A stretch of 8,691 nucleotides of DNA from an uncultured Collinsella sp. (GCA_900550785.1 URTL01000082.1:1-8691), one strand, 5' to 3'. Positions 1-6,211 are shown, counted from the stretch's first letter. Notes: generated from the sequence alone by a model not told the origin. Made by a program: numbers and translations.

Positions 1-1416
1 GTCCTTCGGCATCATGTGCCGACGCTGCGAGCGCTCCAGCTTGGTGCCCTCGTTCCACGTGTACATGATCATGAGGATCGCCAGCGTGAGCAGCAGCGTG
101 AACCAGCCGCCGTGCAGGAACTTGGCCATCGAGGCGGCGAAGAACAGGACCTGGATCGCCAGGAACACGATGGTGAACACAACGGCGCCGAACTTGTTGC
201 TGCGGTGCCACAGGTAGATGCCCAGCAGGATCGTGGTGGTGATCATCGTGATGGTCAGTGCCAAGCCGTAGGCCGCCGAGATATGTTCCGAATCGCGGAA
301 CAGCAGCAGCACGGCCAGCGTGGCCACGCACAGCACCACGTTGACGACCGGAATGTACAGCTGGCCGCGGGTACGGGCAGGGTAACGGACCTGCAGATGC
401 GGCATCCAGTTGAGGCCGGTGGCCTCGGAGACCATGGTGAACGCGCCGGTAATCAGGGCCTGGGAAGCGATCACGCCGGCCGAAACAGACAGAATCACGG
501 CCAGATAACGTACGTTCGGAGACATCATCTGGAAGAACGGGTTGAGTGACTCCGTCGCAGTGTATTGCGGGTTATCGCTATTGGCCAGCATCCACGCGCC
601 TTGGCCGAAGTAGTTGAGCACCAGCGCAACCTTGATGAATGGCCAGGTGAAGTAGATGTTGCCGCGCCCCACGTGGCCCATGTCGGAGTAGAGCGCCTCG
701 GCACCGGTGGTGGCGAGGAAGCAACTGCCCAGAATCATGATGCCCGCGTGGTTGTTGGGGCTCAGCAAAAAGGCGATGCCGCGCACCGGGTTGAGGCACA
801 GCAGCACGGCGGGGTGCTGGAAAACAAAGAAAAGACCCGTGCCGCCCAGGAACAGGAACCACAGCGTCATGATGGGGCCAAAGGCGTGACCGATCTTGGC
901 CGTACCGATGCGCTGTACCAAGAAGAGCACGATGATGATGGCGAGCGTAATGGCGACGACGCGGCCCTGGTCATCGCCCAGCACGGCATGGACCGCCGGG
1001 ATGGTGCGCAGGCCCTCGATGGCCGTGGTAACGGTAACGGCTGGCGTCAGGATGCCGTCGGCGAGCAGCGCGGCGCCACCCAGCATGGCGGGGATGATAA
1101 GCCACTTGCCGCAGCGCTTGACCAGGCTGTACAGGGCAAAGATGCCGCCCTCACCATGGTTATCGGCGCGCAGCGAGATGAGCACATACTTGATGGTGGT
1201 CAGCAGCGTGACCGTCCACACGACAAGGGAGAGCGCGCCGAGCACGAACTCCTCCGTCACGCTTCCGATGCCGCCGTTGCCGGCAACGAGCGCCTTGGTT
1301 ACATACATGGGGCTGGTGCCGATATCGCCATACACCACACCCAGCGTGACGAGCATCGCCGAGATGCTCACAGGAATCGCAGCGTGCGAGGCTGCCTCCT
1401 TGGCCTTTTGTTCCAT
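1..1416 (-). CDS. kup: KUP-family potassium uptake transporter, 3' part cut by window edge
   Basis: Multi-spanning membrane protein that imports K+, generally as K+/H+ symport in this family. The reading frame is open from an ATG at 1416 to the window edge (472 residues). E. coli Kup has about 620, so the C-terminal cytoplasmic part lies outside. Family signatures are clear: YGDIGTSPMY at residues 29-38, RADNHGEGGIFALY at 83-96, ADGILTPA at 119-126, and GAEALYSDMGH further on. Many hydrophobic helices follow to the edge. The start is supported by GGAGG at 1427-1431 on the minus strand, 10 nt from the ATG, and a TATAAT box about 35 nt upstream. It is read in the same direction as the nitroreductase gene behind it but has its own promoter and a 159-nt gap. 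Codon choice shifts in the downstream part (see findings). No riboswitch-sized leader is present. Family assignment is near certain; transport mode comes from family knowledge. Confidence 0.95.
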   Translation of the reverse strand, partial: MEQKAKEAASHAAIPVSISAMLVTLGVVYGDIGTSPMYVTKALVAGNGGIGSVTEEFVLGALSLVVWTVTLLTTIKYVLISLRADNHGEGGIFALYSLVKRCGKWLIIPAMLGGAALLADGILTPAVTVTTAIEGLRTIPAVHAVLGDDQGRVVAITLAIIIVLFLVQRIGTAKIGHAFGPIMTLWFLFLGGTGLFFVFQHPAVLLCLNPVRGIAFLLSPNNHAGIMILGSCFLATTGAEALYSDMGHVGRGNIYFTWPFIKVALVLNYFGQGAWMLANSDNPQYTATESLNPFFQMMSPNVRYLAVILSVSAGVIASQALITGAFTMVSEATGLNWMPHLQVRYPARTRGQLYIPVVNVVLCVATLAVLLLFRDSEHISAAYGLALTITMITTTILLGIYLWHRSNKFGAVVFTIVFLAIQVLFFAASMAKFLHGGWFTLLLTLAILMIMYTWNEGTKLERSQRRHMMPKD

Positions 1417-1451
1417 AAGCCGGTTTCCTCCCAACTTTAATGTTCGAAGGA

Positions 1452-1480
1452 ATTATAGGTAATCGGCCCATGTTTGAATG
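1452..1480 (-). promoter_or_regulatory. Probable sigma-A promoter of kup
   Basis: On the minus strand a perfect TATAAT lies at 1457-1452. The region about 15-17 nt further upstream holds only weak -35 matches (TTCAAA, ATTCAA or CATTCA depending on spacing, 1473-1480). Transcription from here would give a leader of roughly 30 nt before the kup ATG, carrying the GGAGG ribosome site. The -10 is convincing; the -35 is not. Confidence 0.5.
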
Positions 1481-1541
1481 GCACTGTTTTCCCAGCTAGA
1501 TAAACATTTATACGGCCTTTAAGCCACCTCGGCGATATGGA

Positions 1542-1572
1542 ATGTGACAAAGGGACTGTCTCTTTGTCGCAT
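1542..1572. repeat. 31-bp near-perfect palindrome behind the nitroreductase gene
   Basis: Arms 1542-1556 and 1558-1572 are complementary at all 15 positions if two G-T (G-U) pairs are allowed, with a single central base at 1557. The core is GACAAAG facing CTTTGTC. It starts 3 nt beyond the nitroreductase stop codon. On the minus strand no T-run follows, so it is not a textbook intrinsic terminator. It could still act as a 3' end stabiliser, a weak terminator, a protein-binding palindrome, or a dispersed palindromic repeat. I cannot tell which from one copy. Confidence 0.75.
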
Positions 1573-1575
1573 CCG

Positions 1576-2445
1576 TCATTTTCCGAGCCAATTTTTGAAC
1601 CACCACTCCATGGAGCGGCTCATCTCGGCCATAAAGGGACTCGTGTGCTTGCGGGTATAGATGTCCACGACGCGCTCCCCCACCACGCGGGCATGCGGAC
1701 GGAACATCGCGTCCATCTCGGCTACCTGCGCGTCCATAGTCGCAGCATCGGCGCGGCAGTAGCGCTCCTCGTGCACCAGGTTCACCACGGGATGCGCAAT
1801 GGCCGGACGCTCCTTACGGGGCGTGCCGATGATGAGCATCGACAGCGGCATGGTATACGGAGGCAGATCGAGCAGCTCGGCCACTTCCTCGGCATTCTCG
1901 ACGATATCACCGATGTAGCAGCTCCCCAGGCCCAGGGCCTCGGCGGCGACCACGGCGTTTTGCGCAGCGATCACGGCGTCCTGGGCCGCGATGGCAAAGT
2001 CACCCAAACCCGGTGCACGGCGGGGCGCCTTGCCCGTGCGCTCGACAAACTCGGGCTCAAAGCAGCCCACGTGCTCAAACAGATCGATCCACTTGGCATA
2101 GTCGACCACAAATATAAGTGCCCAGGGCGCCTTGGCGATCATGGGCTGGTGGTCGCACAGGTCGGCCAGACGATCCAGCGTTGCCTGCTCGCGAATGCTC
2201 ACGATGGAATACATCATCATGGCGCCCGCCGACGGCGCGCGACTCGCCGCATGCAAAATTGCCGCCCGCTGCTCGTCGGTCACCGCCACGGGACGGTCGT
2301 CGTCATCACGCGCGAAGGCACGCGTGGAGGAACGGTGCTCCAACGTGTCCAGCACCGCATTGCCCGTCGTCTCGACCGGATAGCCGCCCGCGTCCATGCC
2401 AGCGTCCACGTCACCCGCACTCGTCATACAAGCCCGTTCGTTCAT
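1576..2445 (-). CDS. Nitroreductase-family FMN oxidoreductase
   Basis: Cytoplasmic flavoprotein of 289 residues in the nitroreductase superfamily. Members are usually FMN-bound homodimers that reduce nitro compounds, quinones, flavins or other electrophiles with NAD(P)H. Seen directly: the FMN-phosphate motif HRSSTRAF at residues 37-44, SRAPSAGAMMMYSIV at 68-82 (second FMN-contact region), and GLGSCYIGDIVEN at 172-184, typical of the third conserved block. About 30 Asp/Gly-rich residues precede the domain, and about 70 follow the conserved PLSMLIIGTPRKERP stretch. That gives a somewhat longer protein than the commonest 170-250-residue members. The ATG at 2445 was chosen because GAGG (2454-2457, minus strand) sits 8 nt upstream; Met7 and Met17 are possible alternatives. 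It is a single gene, divergent from the LtaS-like gene. No partner suggests its substrate, so the exact reaction is unknown. Confidence 0.88.
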   Translation of the reverse strand: MNERACMTSAGDVDAGMDAGGYPVETTGNAVLDTLEHRSSTRAFARDDDDRPVAVTDEQRAAILHAASRAPSAGAMMMYSIVSIREQATLDRLADLCDHQPMIAKAPWALIFVVDYAKWIDLFEHVGCFEPEFVERTGKAPRRAPGLGDFAIAAQDAVIAAQNAVVAAEALGLGSCYIGDIVENAEEVAELLDLPPYTMPLSMLIIGTPRKERPAIAHPVVNLVHEERYCRADAATMDAQVAEMDAMFRPHARVVGERVVDIYTRKHTSPFMAEMSRSMEWWFKNWLGK

Positions 2446-2658
2446 CGCCTCATCCTCGCTAATTCTTTAAGAAGCCTTTACGTTTCCGTGTAATTCCCGT
2501 CCATTATCGCGCAGGTCGCCACTACATTACGCCACACCGCCACACGTGCGCGTTATTATGGCTGGTTGTTGTGCGCAACCCTCAAATGCTGCGCATATCT
2601 TGGTAACAATCGGGTAAACCCCCGCTTTCGTACGTTTTAGTTTGTGAGGAGTCTCAGC
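2446..2658. promoter_or_regulatory. Divergent intergenic region between nitroreductase and LtaS-like genes
   Basis: 213 nt that must hold the promoters of both outward-facing genes. On the minus strand GATAAT (2508-2503) is the best -10 candidate for the nitroreductase gene, without a good -35. On the plus strand I see no clear -35/-10 pair; AT-rich patches at 2553-2560 and 2594-2612 are candidates only. A short inverted repeat, GGTTG (2564-2568) facing CAACC (2576-2580), lies in the middle and could be an operator or chance. No ORF here has coding character. Confidence 0.4.
2646..2651 (+). promoter_or_regulatory. Ribosome binding site fixing the LtaS-like start
   Basis: GAGGAG ends 7 nt before the ATG at 2659. 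An in-frame GTG at 2644 overlaps this Shine-Dalgarno sequence and has nothing comparable upstream, so the ATG is preferred. Confidence 0.75.
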
Positions 2659-4959
2659 ATGTTCGCTGCCGCCATCTCGCTCGTCGGTCTTGCGGCGACC
2701 GTCTACCTTGTCTTGCGCGAGGCCAAGGCCATTCGCGCAAAGTCGGGCACCGTTGCCAAAAGCGCTCTTGGATGGAGCGTCGCCTTCGGCCTGTTTCAGG
2801 TCTTTTTGACCGTTTGGGGCGCCATTGGCCTCGTCGCCCAAAACGAGCCACTCGCCTTTGTGATGCTCATCCTGACCAACGCCATCCTCACCGGCTGCGC
2901 TTGGGCCAGCATCGCACGCGACCGCATCGCCCCGCGCGTCTTTGCGTTCGCCACGCCCGACGCCCCCGCCCCCACCGACAAGCTCGCCCGTCTGCGCGGC
3001 GCCTTTGTGGGCAAACCGCTCGTCGCCGCCGTCCTGTGCCTGCTGCTCGCCGGCGTCTTTGCGCTGCTGGGCATGGAGGTATCGTCCAACCACGACTTTA
3101 CCTGGGTCTACCCCCTGTGCATCCTGCTCGAGTGGGCCATCATCACCGTGCTCATGACCGGCCTGTTCTTCCTGTTCCAGCGCCACGGCGCAGCTCCCGC
3201 GGTCCTGGCCTTTGCCCTCTTTGTCCTGGGCATTGCCGAGTTCTTCGTCATCACGTTTAAATCCATGCCCATCCAGCCGGGCGACCTTTCGGCCATCTCC
3301 ACCGCCGCCGCGGTCGCCGGCAACGGCTACACCTTCTCGATCTCGCTGTTCTGCGTGCTGTCCATGGGCTTTACCGCCATCGCCATGCTGCTATGCGAGT
3401 ACGCCGGCCTGGTTGCACCGCACCGCCAGAAGGGTGCCGCCAACGCCAAGCGCATGCTGCTCACCAATCTGCTCGTCGCCGTGCTGTGCCTGGGCGGCGT
3501 GACCGCGCATGTCACGCTCATCGACTACTACAACACCCTCGGCATCACCGTCTACACCTGGCGCCCGCTCGAGAGCTACTGGCGCGAGGGCTACCTGCCC
3601 GCCTTTATTAGTGCGGCGCAGTCCATCAAGCCGCCCAAACCCGCCGACTACTCCGTCGACGATGCCAAGGCCACGCTCAAAAAGTACGCCAAGGCCTACG
3701 ACAAGTCCGACGCGGCCAAGAGCGACGAGCGCGCCGCCGCAAAGGAGCAGTTCGACAGCGAGAAGCCCACGGTCATCGCCATCATGAACGAGACCTTCTC
3801 AGACCTTTCGATCTACCAGAACATGCGCGCCGGCTACGAGGGCCCGCAGTACTTTAAGAACCTGTCCAACTGCCTCAGCCGCGGCAAGCTCTATGTGAGC
3901 GCCTACGGCGGCGGTACCGCCAATACCGAGTTTGAGTTTATGACCGGCAACTCCATGGCCAACCTGGGCTCGGGCGTGTACCCCTACACCATCTACAACA
4001 TGGAGACGACCGGGAACCTGGCAGAACAGTTCAAATCGCTCGGCTATTCCACCACGGCCATGCACCCCAACCACGCGACCAACTGGAACCGCGAGAACGT
4101 CTACAAGGACTTTGGCTTTGACCAGTTCCTGTCTATCAATGACTTCCAGGGAGCCGACACCCTGCGCGGCATGGTGACCGACCAGGCTACCTACGACAAG
4201 ATTCTTGAGCTGCTCGACCAGAACGCCGATCCGCAGTTTATCTTCGACGTGACCATGCAGAACCACTCGGGCTACGATACGGGCCTGCTGCCGGTCGACA
4301 AGCAGATGCACCTGAATATCGACACGACCGATTTGGACGCCAAGACCGTCGAGGACGGCACGCTCTCCGATGTCGACGAGTATGTCTCGTGCATCGAGCA
4401 GTCCGACCAGGCGCTGCGCTACTTCCTCAACGCCCTGAGCAAGCTCGACCGTAAGGTGGTCGTGGTGTTCTGGGGCGACCACCAGCCGTTCTTCCCGTCC
4501 AAGTTCAACGACAAGTGGTTTACCGGCGAGGACGATGCCACGCATCAGGAGCGCCTGTGGCAGACCGACTACATCATCTGGGCCAACTACGACGTTGCCG
4601 GCTGCGACCAGACGAGCGAGACCGACGACCTGTCCACCAACTACCTGTCCACCCAGCTCATGCAGCTGATCGGCGCACCGCTGACCGACTACCAGAAAGC
4701 GCACATGACGCTGCGTAAGTCGCTGCCCGCCATCAACTCGGTGGGCTACGAGGACGCCAGCCTGCGCTGGGCGCTCTCCTCCAACGTCACCGGTGACGAC
4801 GCCGCTGCCGCAGCCGCAACCAAGGCGCGCGAGGATTACGCCAAGATGCAGTACTACGAGATGTTCCGCGACGGCAAGAACGTGTACACCGAGCACTTCC
4901 AGACCGAGGCCAACGAGACCGACCCCAACCTGGCACCGGGTACGACCAAGATCAAGTAA
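2659..4959 (+). CDS. LtaS/MdoB-type membrane phosphoglycerol (glycerophosphate) transferase
   Basis: Membrane enzyme of 766 residues in the lipoteichoic-acid-synthase branch of the alkaline-phosphatase/sulfatase superfamily. Members move glycerol-phosphate (or similar) units from phosphatidylglycerol onto an envelope polymer outside the cell. About eight hydrophobic segments fill residues 1-290, then a Lys/Asp/Ala-rich linker (about 320-370), then the extracellular catalytic domain. Metal and catalytic residues are readable: Glu378 in MNETFSD, Thr420 in GGGTANTEFEF (nucleophile), Trp476 and Arg478 in NWNRENVY, His536 in MQNHSGYD, Asp607-His608 in FWGDHQPF. Spacing parallels S. aureus LtaS as I recall it (E255, T300, W354/R356, H416, D475/H476); Thr to His is 116 residues in both. 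LtaS has about 646 residues and five helices, so this N-terminus is larger. It is monocistronic, with two terminators downstream. Class is firm; the exact polymer (lipoteichoic acid, lipoglycan decoration or other) is not known. Confidence 0.92.
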   Translation: MFAAAISLVGLAATVYLVLREAKAIRAKSGTVAKSALGWSVAFGLFQVFLTVWGAIGLVAQNEPLAFVMLILTNAILTGCAWASIARDRIAPRVFAFATPDAPAPTDKLARLRGAFVGKPLVAAVLCLLLAGVFALLGMEVSSNHDFTWVYPLCILLEWAIITVLMTGLFFLFQRHGAAPAVLAFALFVLGIAEFFVITFKSMPIQPGDLSAISTAAAVAGNGYTFSISLFCVLSMGFTAIAMLLCEYAGLVAPHRQKGAANAKRMLLTNLLVAVLCLGGVTAHVTLIDYYNTLGITVYTWRPLESYWREGYLPAFISAAQSIKPPKPADYSVDDAKATLKKYAKAYDKSDAAKSDERAAAKEQFDSEKPTVIAIMNETFSDLSIYQNMRAGYEGPQYFKNLSNCLSRGKLYVSAYGGGTANTEFEFMTGNSMANLGSGVYPYTIYNMETTGNLAEQFKSLGYSTTAMHPNHATNWNRENVYKDFGFDQFLSINDFQGADTLRGMVTDQATYDKILELLDQNADPQFIFDVTMQNHSGYDTGLLPVDKQMHLNIDTTDLDAKTVEDGTLSDVDEYVSCIEQSDQALRYFLNALSKLDRKVVVVFWGDHQPFFPSKFNDKWFTGEDDATHQERLWQTDYIIWANYDVAGCDQTSETDDLSTNYLSTQLMQLIGAPLTDYQKAHMTLRKSLPAINSVGYEDASLRWALSSNVTGDDAAAAAATKAREDYAKMQYYEMFRDGKNVYTEHFQTEANETDPNLAPGTTKIK

Positions 4960-4979
4960 CGGGTCACTCATAACTGAAA

Positions 4980-5109
4980 CGTCTGTCCGGGCGGAGGCAT
5001 ATAAGGTTCCCTGCTCGGACAGTCCTGCGCAAGACGGAGGCCACATTAAGTGGCTTTCTTTGCGTGCGGAACTCGCGATGAACCTTATATGCCTCCGCCT
5101 GGACAGACG
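4980..5109. repeat. 130-bp element with 30-bp terminal inverted repeats
   Basis: Arms 4980-5009 and 5080-5109 are reverse complements except at one position (4989 G opposite 5100 T, which still pairs as G-U in RNA). The inner 70 bp contain a plus-strand intrinsic terminator (5036-5061) and further partial complementarity, so the whole element could fold as one long interrupted hairpin. It begins 20 nt after the LtaS-like stop codon. I see no convincing target-site duplication and no ORF. It fits either a miniature inverted-repeat (MITE-like) insertion carrying a terminator or an unusually long terminator structure. Extent and arms are seen directly; mobility is inference. Confidence 0.8.
5036..5061 (+). 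terminator. Intrinsic terminator of the LtaS-like gene, proximal copy
   Basis: Stem GCCAC (5040-5044) with GTGGC (5050-5054), loop ATTAA. It is extended outward by four pairs including two G-U, and followed by TTTCTTT (5055-5061). It lies 77 nt after the stop codon, inside the 130-bp inverted-repeat element. Confidence 0.7.
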
Positions 5110-5166
5110 CCCTGATGTTGGGGCGTGGCTTGTCATGGGGGGTATCCACTAAACATATATAAGTCG

Positions 5167-5191
5167 AAGGCCACATCTTGTGGCTTTTTTT
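5167..5191 (+). terminator. Intrinsic terminator, distal sister copy
   Basis: Stem GCCACA (5170-5175) with TGTGGC (5179-5184), loop TCT, flanked by A/T pairs and followed by seven T (5185-5191). Sequence around it matches the proximal terminator in phase at exactly 130 bp (5035 onward against 5165 onward), so the two are duplicates. Either could end the LtaS-like transcript; this one has the better T-run. Confidence 0.85.
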
Positions 5192-5197
5192 GCATCC

Positions 5198-5409
5198 GGA
5201 AACCGTGTCCCAGAATTCACGTCCGGAATGGGATGCAGTTTCCGCTTACGGCCCCGTTGGGAAACTGCATCCCACTCCGAACGCAAATTCCGGGTCGCAT
5301 TTTCCGCCAGAGCCCTCAACCGGAAACTGCATCCCACTCCAAAGGCAAATTCTGGAACGCACTTTCCGAAACCCCATCCATCCAGAAAGCCCGTCCCGCT
5401 CTGAATACA
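5198..5409. repeat. 62-bp-phased array of 46-bp inverted repeat units
   Basis: Three units of 46 bp at 5198-5243, 5260-5305 and 5322-5367 each begin GGAAA and end TTTCC. They are separated by exactly 16 nt of unrelated sequence (5244-5259, 5306-5321, 5368-5383). A decayed half unit follows at 5384-5409 in the same phase. Units 2 and 3 are direct copies (40 of 46 bases identical by eye). Unit 1 is inverted relative to them (37 and 36 of 46 against their reverse complements). As a result TGGGATGCAGTTTCC (5229-5243) faces its perfect complement at 5260-5274, able to form a 15-bp hairpin with a 16-nt loop. The 62-bp period and the inversion rule out coding. It resembles REP/BIME-type intergenic arrays in form; I do not recognise the sequence family. 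Confidence 0.85.
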
Positions 5410-5513
5410 TCCAGCGAACGTATGCGAGCGTGTTGTCCAGAACGACCTCGTCATCGAGGTGATGGAAAATGTCACCCCAAACGCTTGCCACGGTTGCGTC
5501 CACAAGTGTCAAG
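5410..5513. other. Unassigned convergent intergenic sequence
   Basis: About 100 nt between the repeat array and the minus-strand terminator. It contains a small perfect hairpin, ACCTCG (5445-5450) facing CGAGGT (5455-5460) with loop TCAT. Minus-strand frames run through it into the array but have only TTG or poorly placed starts and no family resemblance. I see no supportable gene. It may be remnant sequence or part of the 3' region of the flavodoxin-like transcript beyond its terminator. Confidence 0.4.
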
Positions 5514-5541
5514 AAAAAAGCCTCGAGAATTTCGAGGCTTT
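5514..5541 (-). terminator. Intrinsic terminator of the flavodoxin-like gene
   Basis: On the minus strand a 10-bp perfect stem (5541-5532 with 5526-5517, core GCCTCGA facing TCGAGGC) has a 5-nt loop. A run of T follows, corresponding to A at 5514-5519. It lies 42 nt beyond the flavodoxin-like stop codon. The plus-strand side has only TTT then C, so the minus orientation is the functional one. Confidence 0.88.
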
Positions 5542-5583
5542 CACGTTTGTATTGTTTTGCACGAAGGATCGCGGACGGCGAAG

Positions 5584-6135
5584 CTACTCTCCCAGTACGG
5601 CCTTCTTGGCGGCTGCAGCCATGTTGTCCAGATCTTCCTTGGTGGGGTGATCCTTTGCGGCAACCCAGTTGTCGAGCAGCATCTTAAATCGGGCGTTGTC
5701 GGGATCTTGCTCGAGCATGGCCTCGTAGCGCTGCTTGACCGCGGGGCCCATCTTGCCCTGGCACATTGCCCAACCCACAAGCTCGGCATCCTCGGCCAAA
5801 TTGGAGGTCACGCGATTGATAATCTGCTGATAATAGCTCTGGTCGGCGCCAAAACCGCAAGTACCAAAGAGGAAAACGCGCTTGCCGTGCAGAGCGGAGA
5901 GCAGCGCGGCAACCGAAGGCGTGCACGCGCCCTTGTCGCACCAAAAACCGACGAGCACCGTGTCGGCCGCGCAGGCGCCCTGCGCCTCGAGCGCAACCTG
6001 ATCTGCATCCGCATCGTCGCTCAACGCCGCGGCATGGACAAACTCAACACCCGCAGCCTGCAGAGCGCGCTTGATCGCGCCCGAAACCATCCTAGTATTA
6101 CCGCTCTTGCTGTTAACCACCAAAGAGCACGTCAT
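5584..6135 (-). CDS. Small flavodoxin-like protein (Flavodoxin_7/BilS-like)
   Basis: Soluble FMN-binding electron-transfer protein of 183 residues. The N-terminal strand is followed by the phosphate-binding loop NSKSGNTR (residues 8-15). VLVGFWCDKGACTP (about 60-73) and KRVFLFGTCGFGAD give the other flavin-side loops, then MCQGKMGPAVKQRYE and a C-terminal KDHPTKEDLDN helix. This order matches the Flavodoxin_7 family, which includes BilS, the flavodoxin partner of the gut bilirubin reductase BilR. No BilR-like gene is in the window, so that role is only a possibility. Start: ATG at 6135 is preferred, with GAGG 10 nt upstream. GTG at 6141 (two residues longer) is an alternative with the same GAGG only 4 nt away. 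It is a single gene, with its own promoter candidate and terminator, downstream of the ABC pair in the same direction. Confidence 0.85.
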   Translation of the reverse strand: MTCSLVVNSKSGNTRMVSGAIKRALQAAGVEFVHAAALSDDADADQVALEAQGACAADTVLVGFWCDKGACTPSVAALLSALHGKRVFLFGTCGFGADQSYYQQIINRVTSNLAEDAELVGWAMCQGKMGPAVKQRYEAMLEQDPDNARFKMLLDNWVAAKDHPTKEDLDNMAAAAKKAVLGE

Positions 6136-6178
6136 AGTCACGTTGCCTCGTTTCCCCCAAAACTAAAGCCACTAATGC

Positions 6179-6207
6179 AATTTATTAGATGAATATCTTA
6201 GTACTAA
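6179..6207 (-). promoter_or_regulatory. Candidate promoter of the flavodoxin-like gene with overlapping palindrome
   Basis: Minus strand: TTAGTA (6207-6202) as -35, a 17-nt spacer, TAAATT (6184-6179) as -10. This sits in an AT-rich stretch that contrasts with the surrounding GC-rich genes. The -35 overlaps a perfect 10-bp palindrome, TTAGTACTAA (6198-6207), which could be an operator. Both hexamers are only moderate matches, so this is tentative. Confidence 0.4.
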
Positions 6208-6211
6208 CGAC

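Noticed and set aside
565..1440. Open frame on the plus strand opposite kup
   Set aside because: Highly polar Asp/His/Gln-rich translation typical of the antisense of membrane-helix codons; the minus strand carries the KUP signatures.
1537..2493. Plus-strand open frame opposite the nitroreductase gene
   Set aside because: His/Arg-rich antisense shadow; the minus strand encodes the conserved FMN-binding blocks.
2644..2658. GTG start for the LtaS-like gene at 2644
   Set aside because: It overlaps the GAGGAG ribosome site that serves the ATG at 2659 and has no upstream site of its own.
5107..5126. Hairpin ACGCCC/GGGCGT as a further terminator
   Set aside because: Only six pairs with an 8-nt loop and no T-run on either side.
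3799..5136. Open frame of 445 codons on the minus strand opposite the LtaS-like gene
   Set aside because: It is antisense to a gene with full catalytic motifs. Its Val/Gly/His-rich composition is typical of a GC-rich shadow frame, and it has no ribosome site or family motif.
5198..5409. CRISPR array
   Set aside because: Repeats are diverged, one is inverted, spacers are only 16 nt, and no cas gene is nearby.
5246..5512. Small minus-strand gene of 88 codons in the convergent region
   Set aside because: TTG start inside the flavodoxin terminator region without a ribosome site, and more than half of it translates the inverted 62-bp-phased repeats, which shift frame from unit to unit.
5125..6192. 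Plus-strand open frame of 355 codons running from the repeats across the flavodoxin-like gene
   Set aside because: It crosses two terminators and the 62-bp repeats, then runs antisense to the flavodoxin-like gene; no ribosome site or motif.
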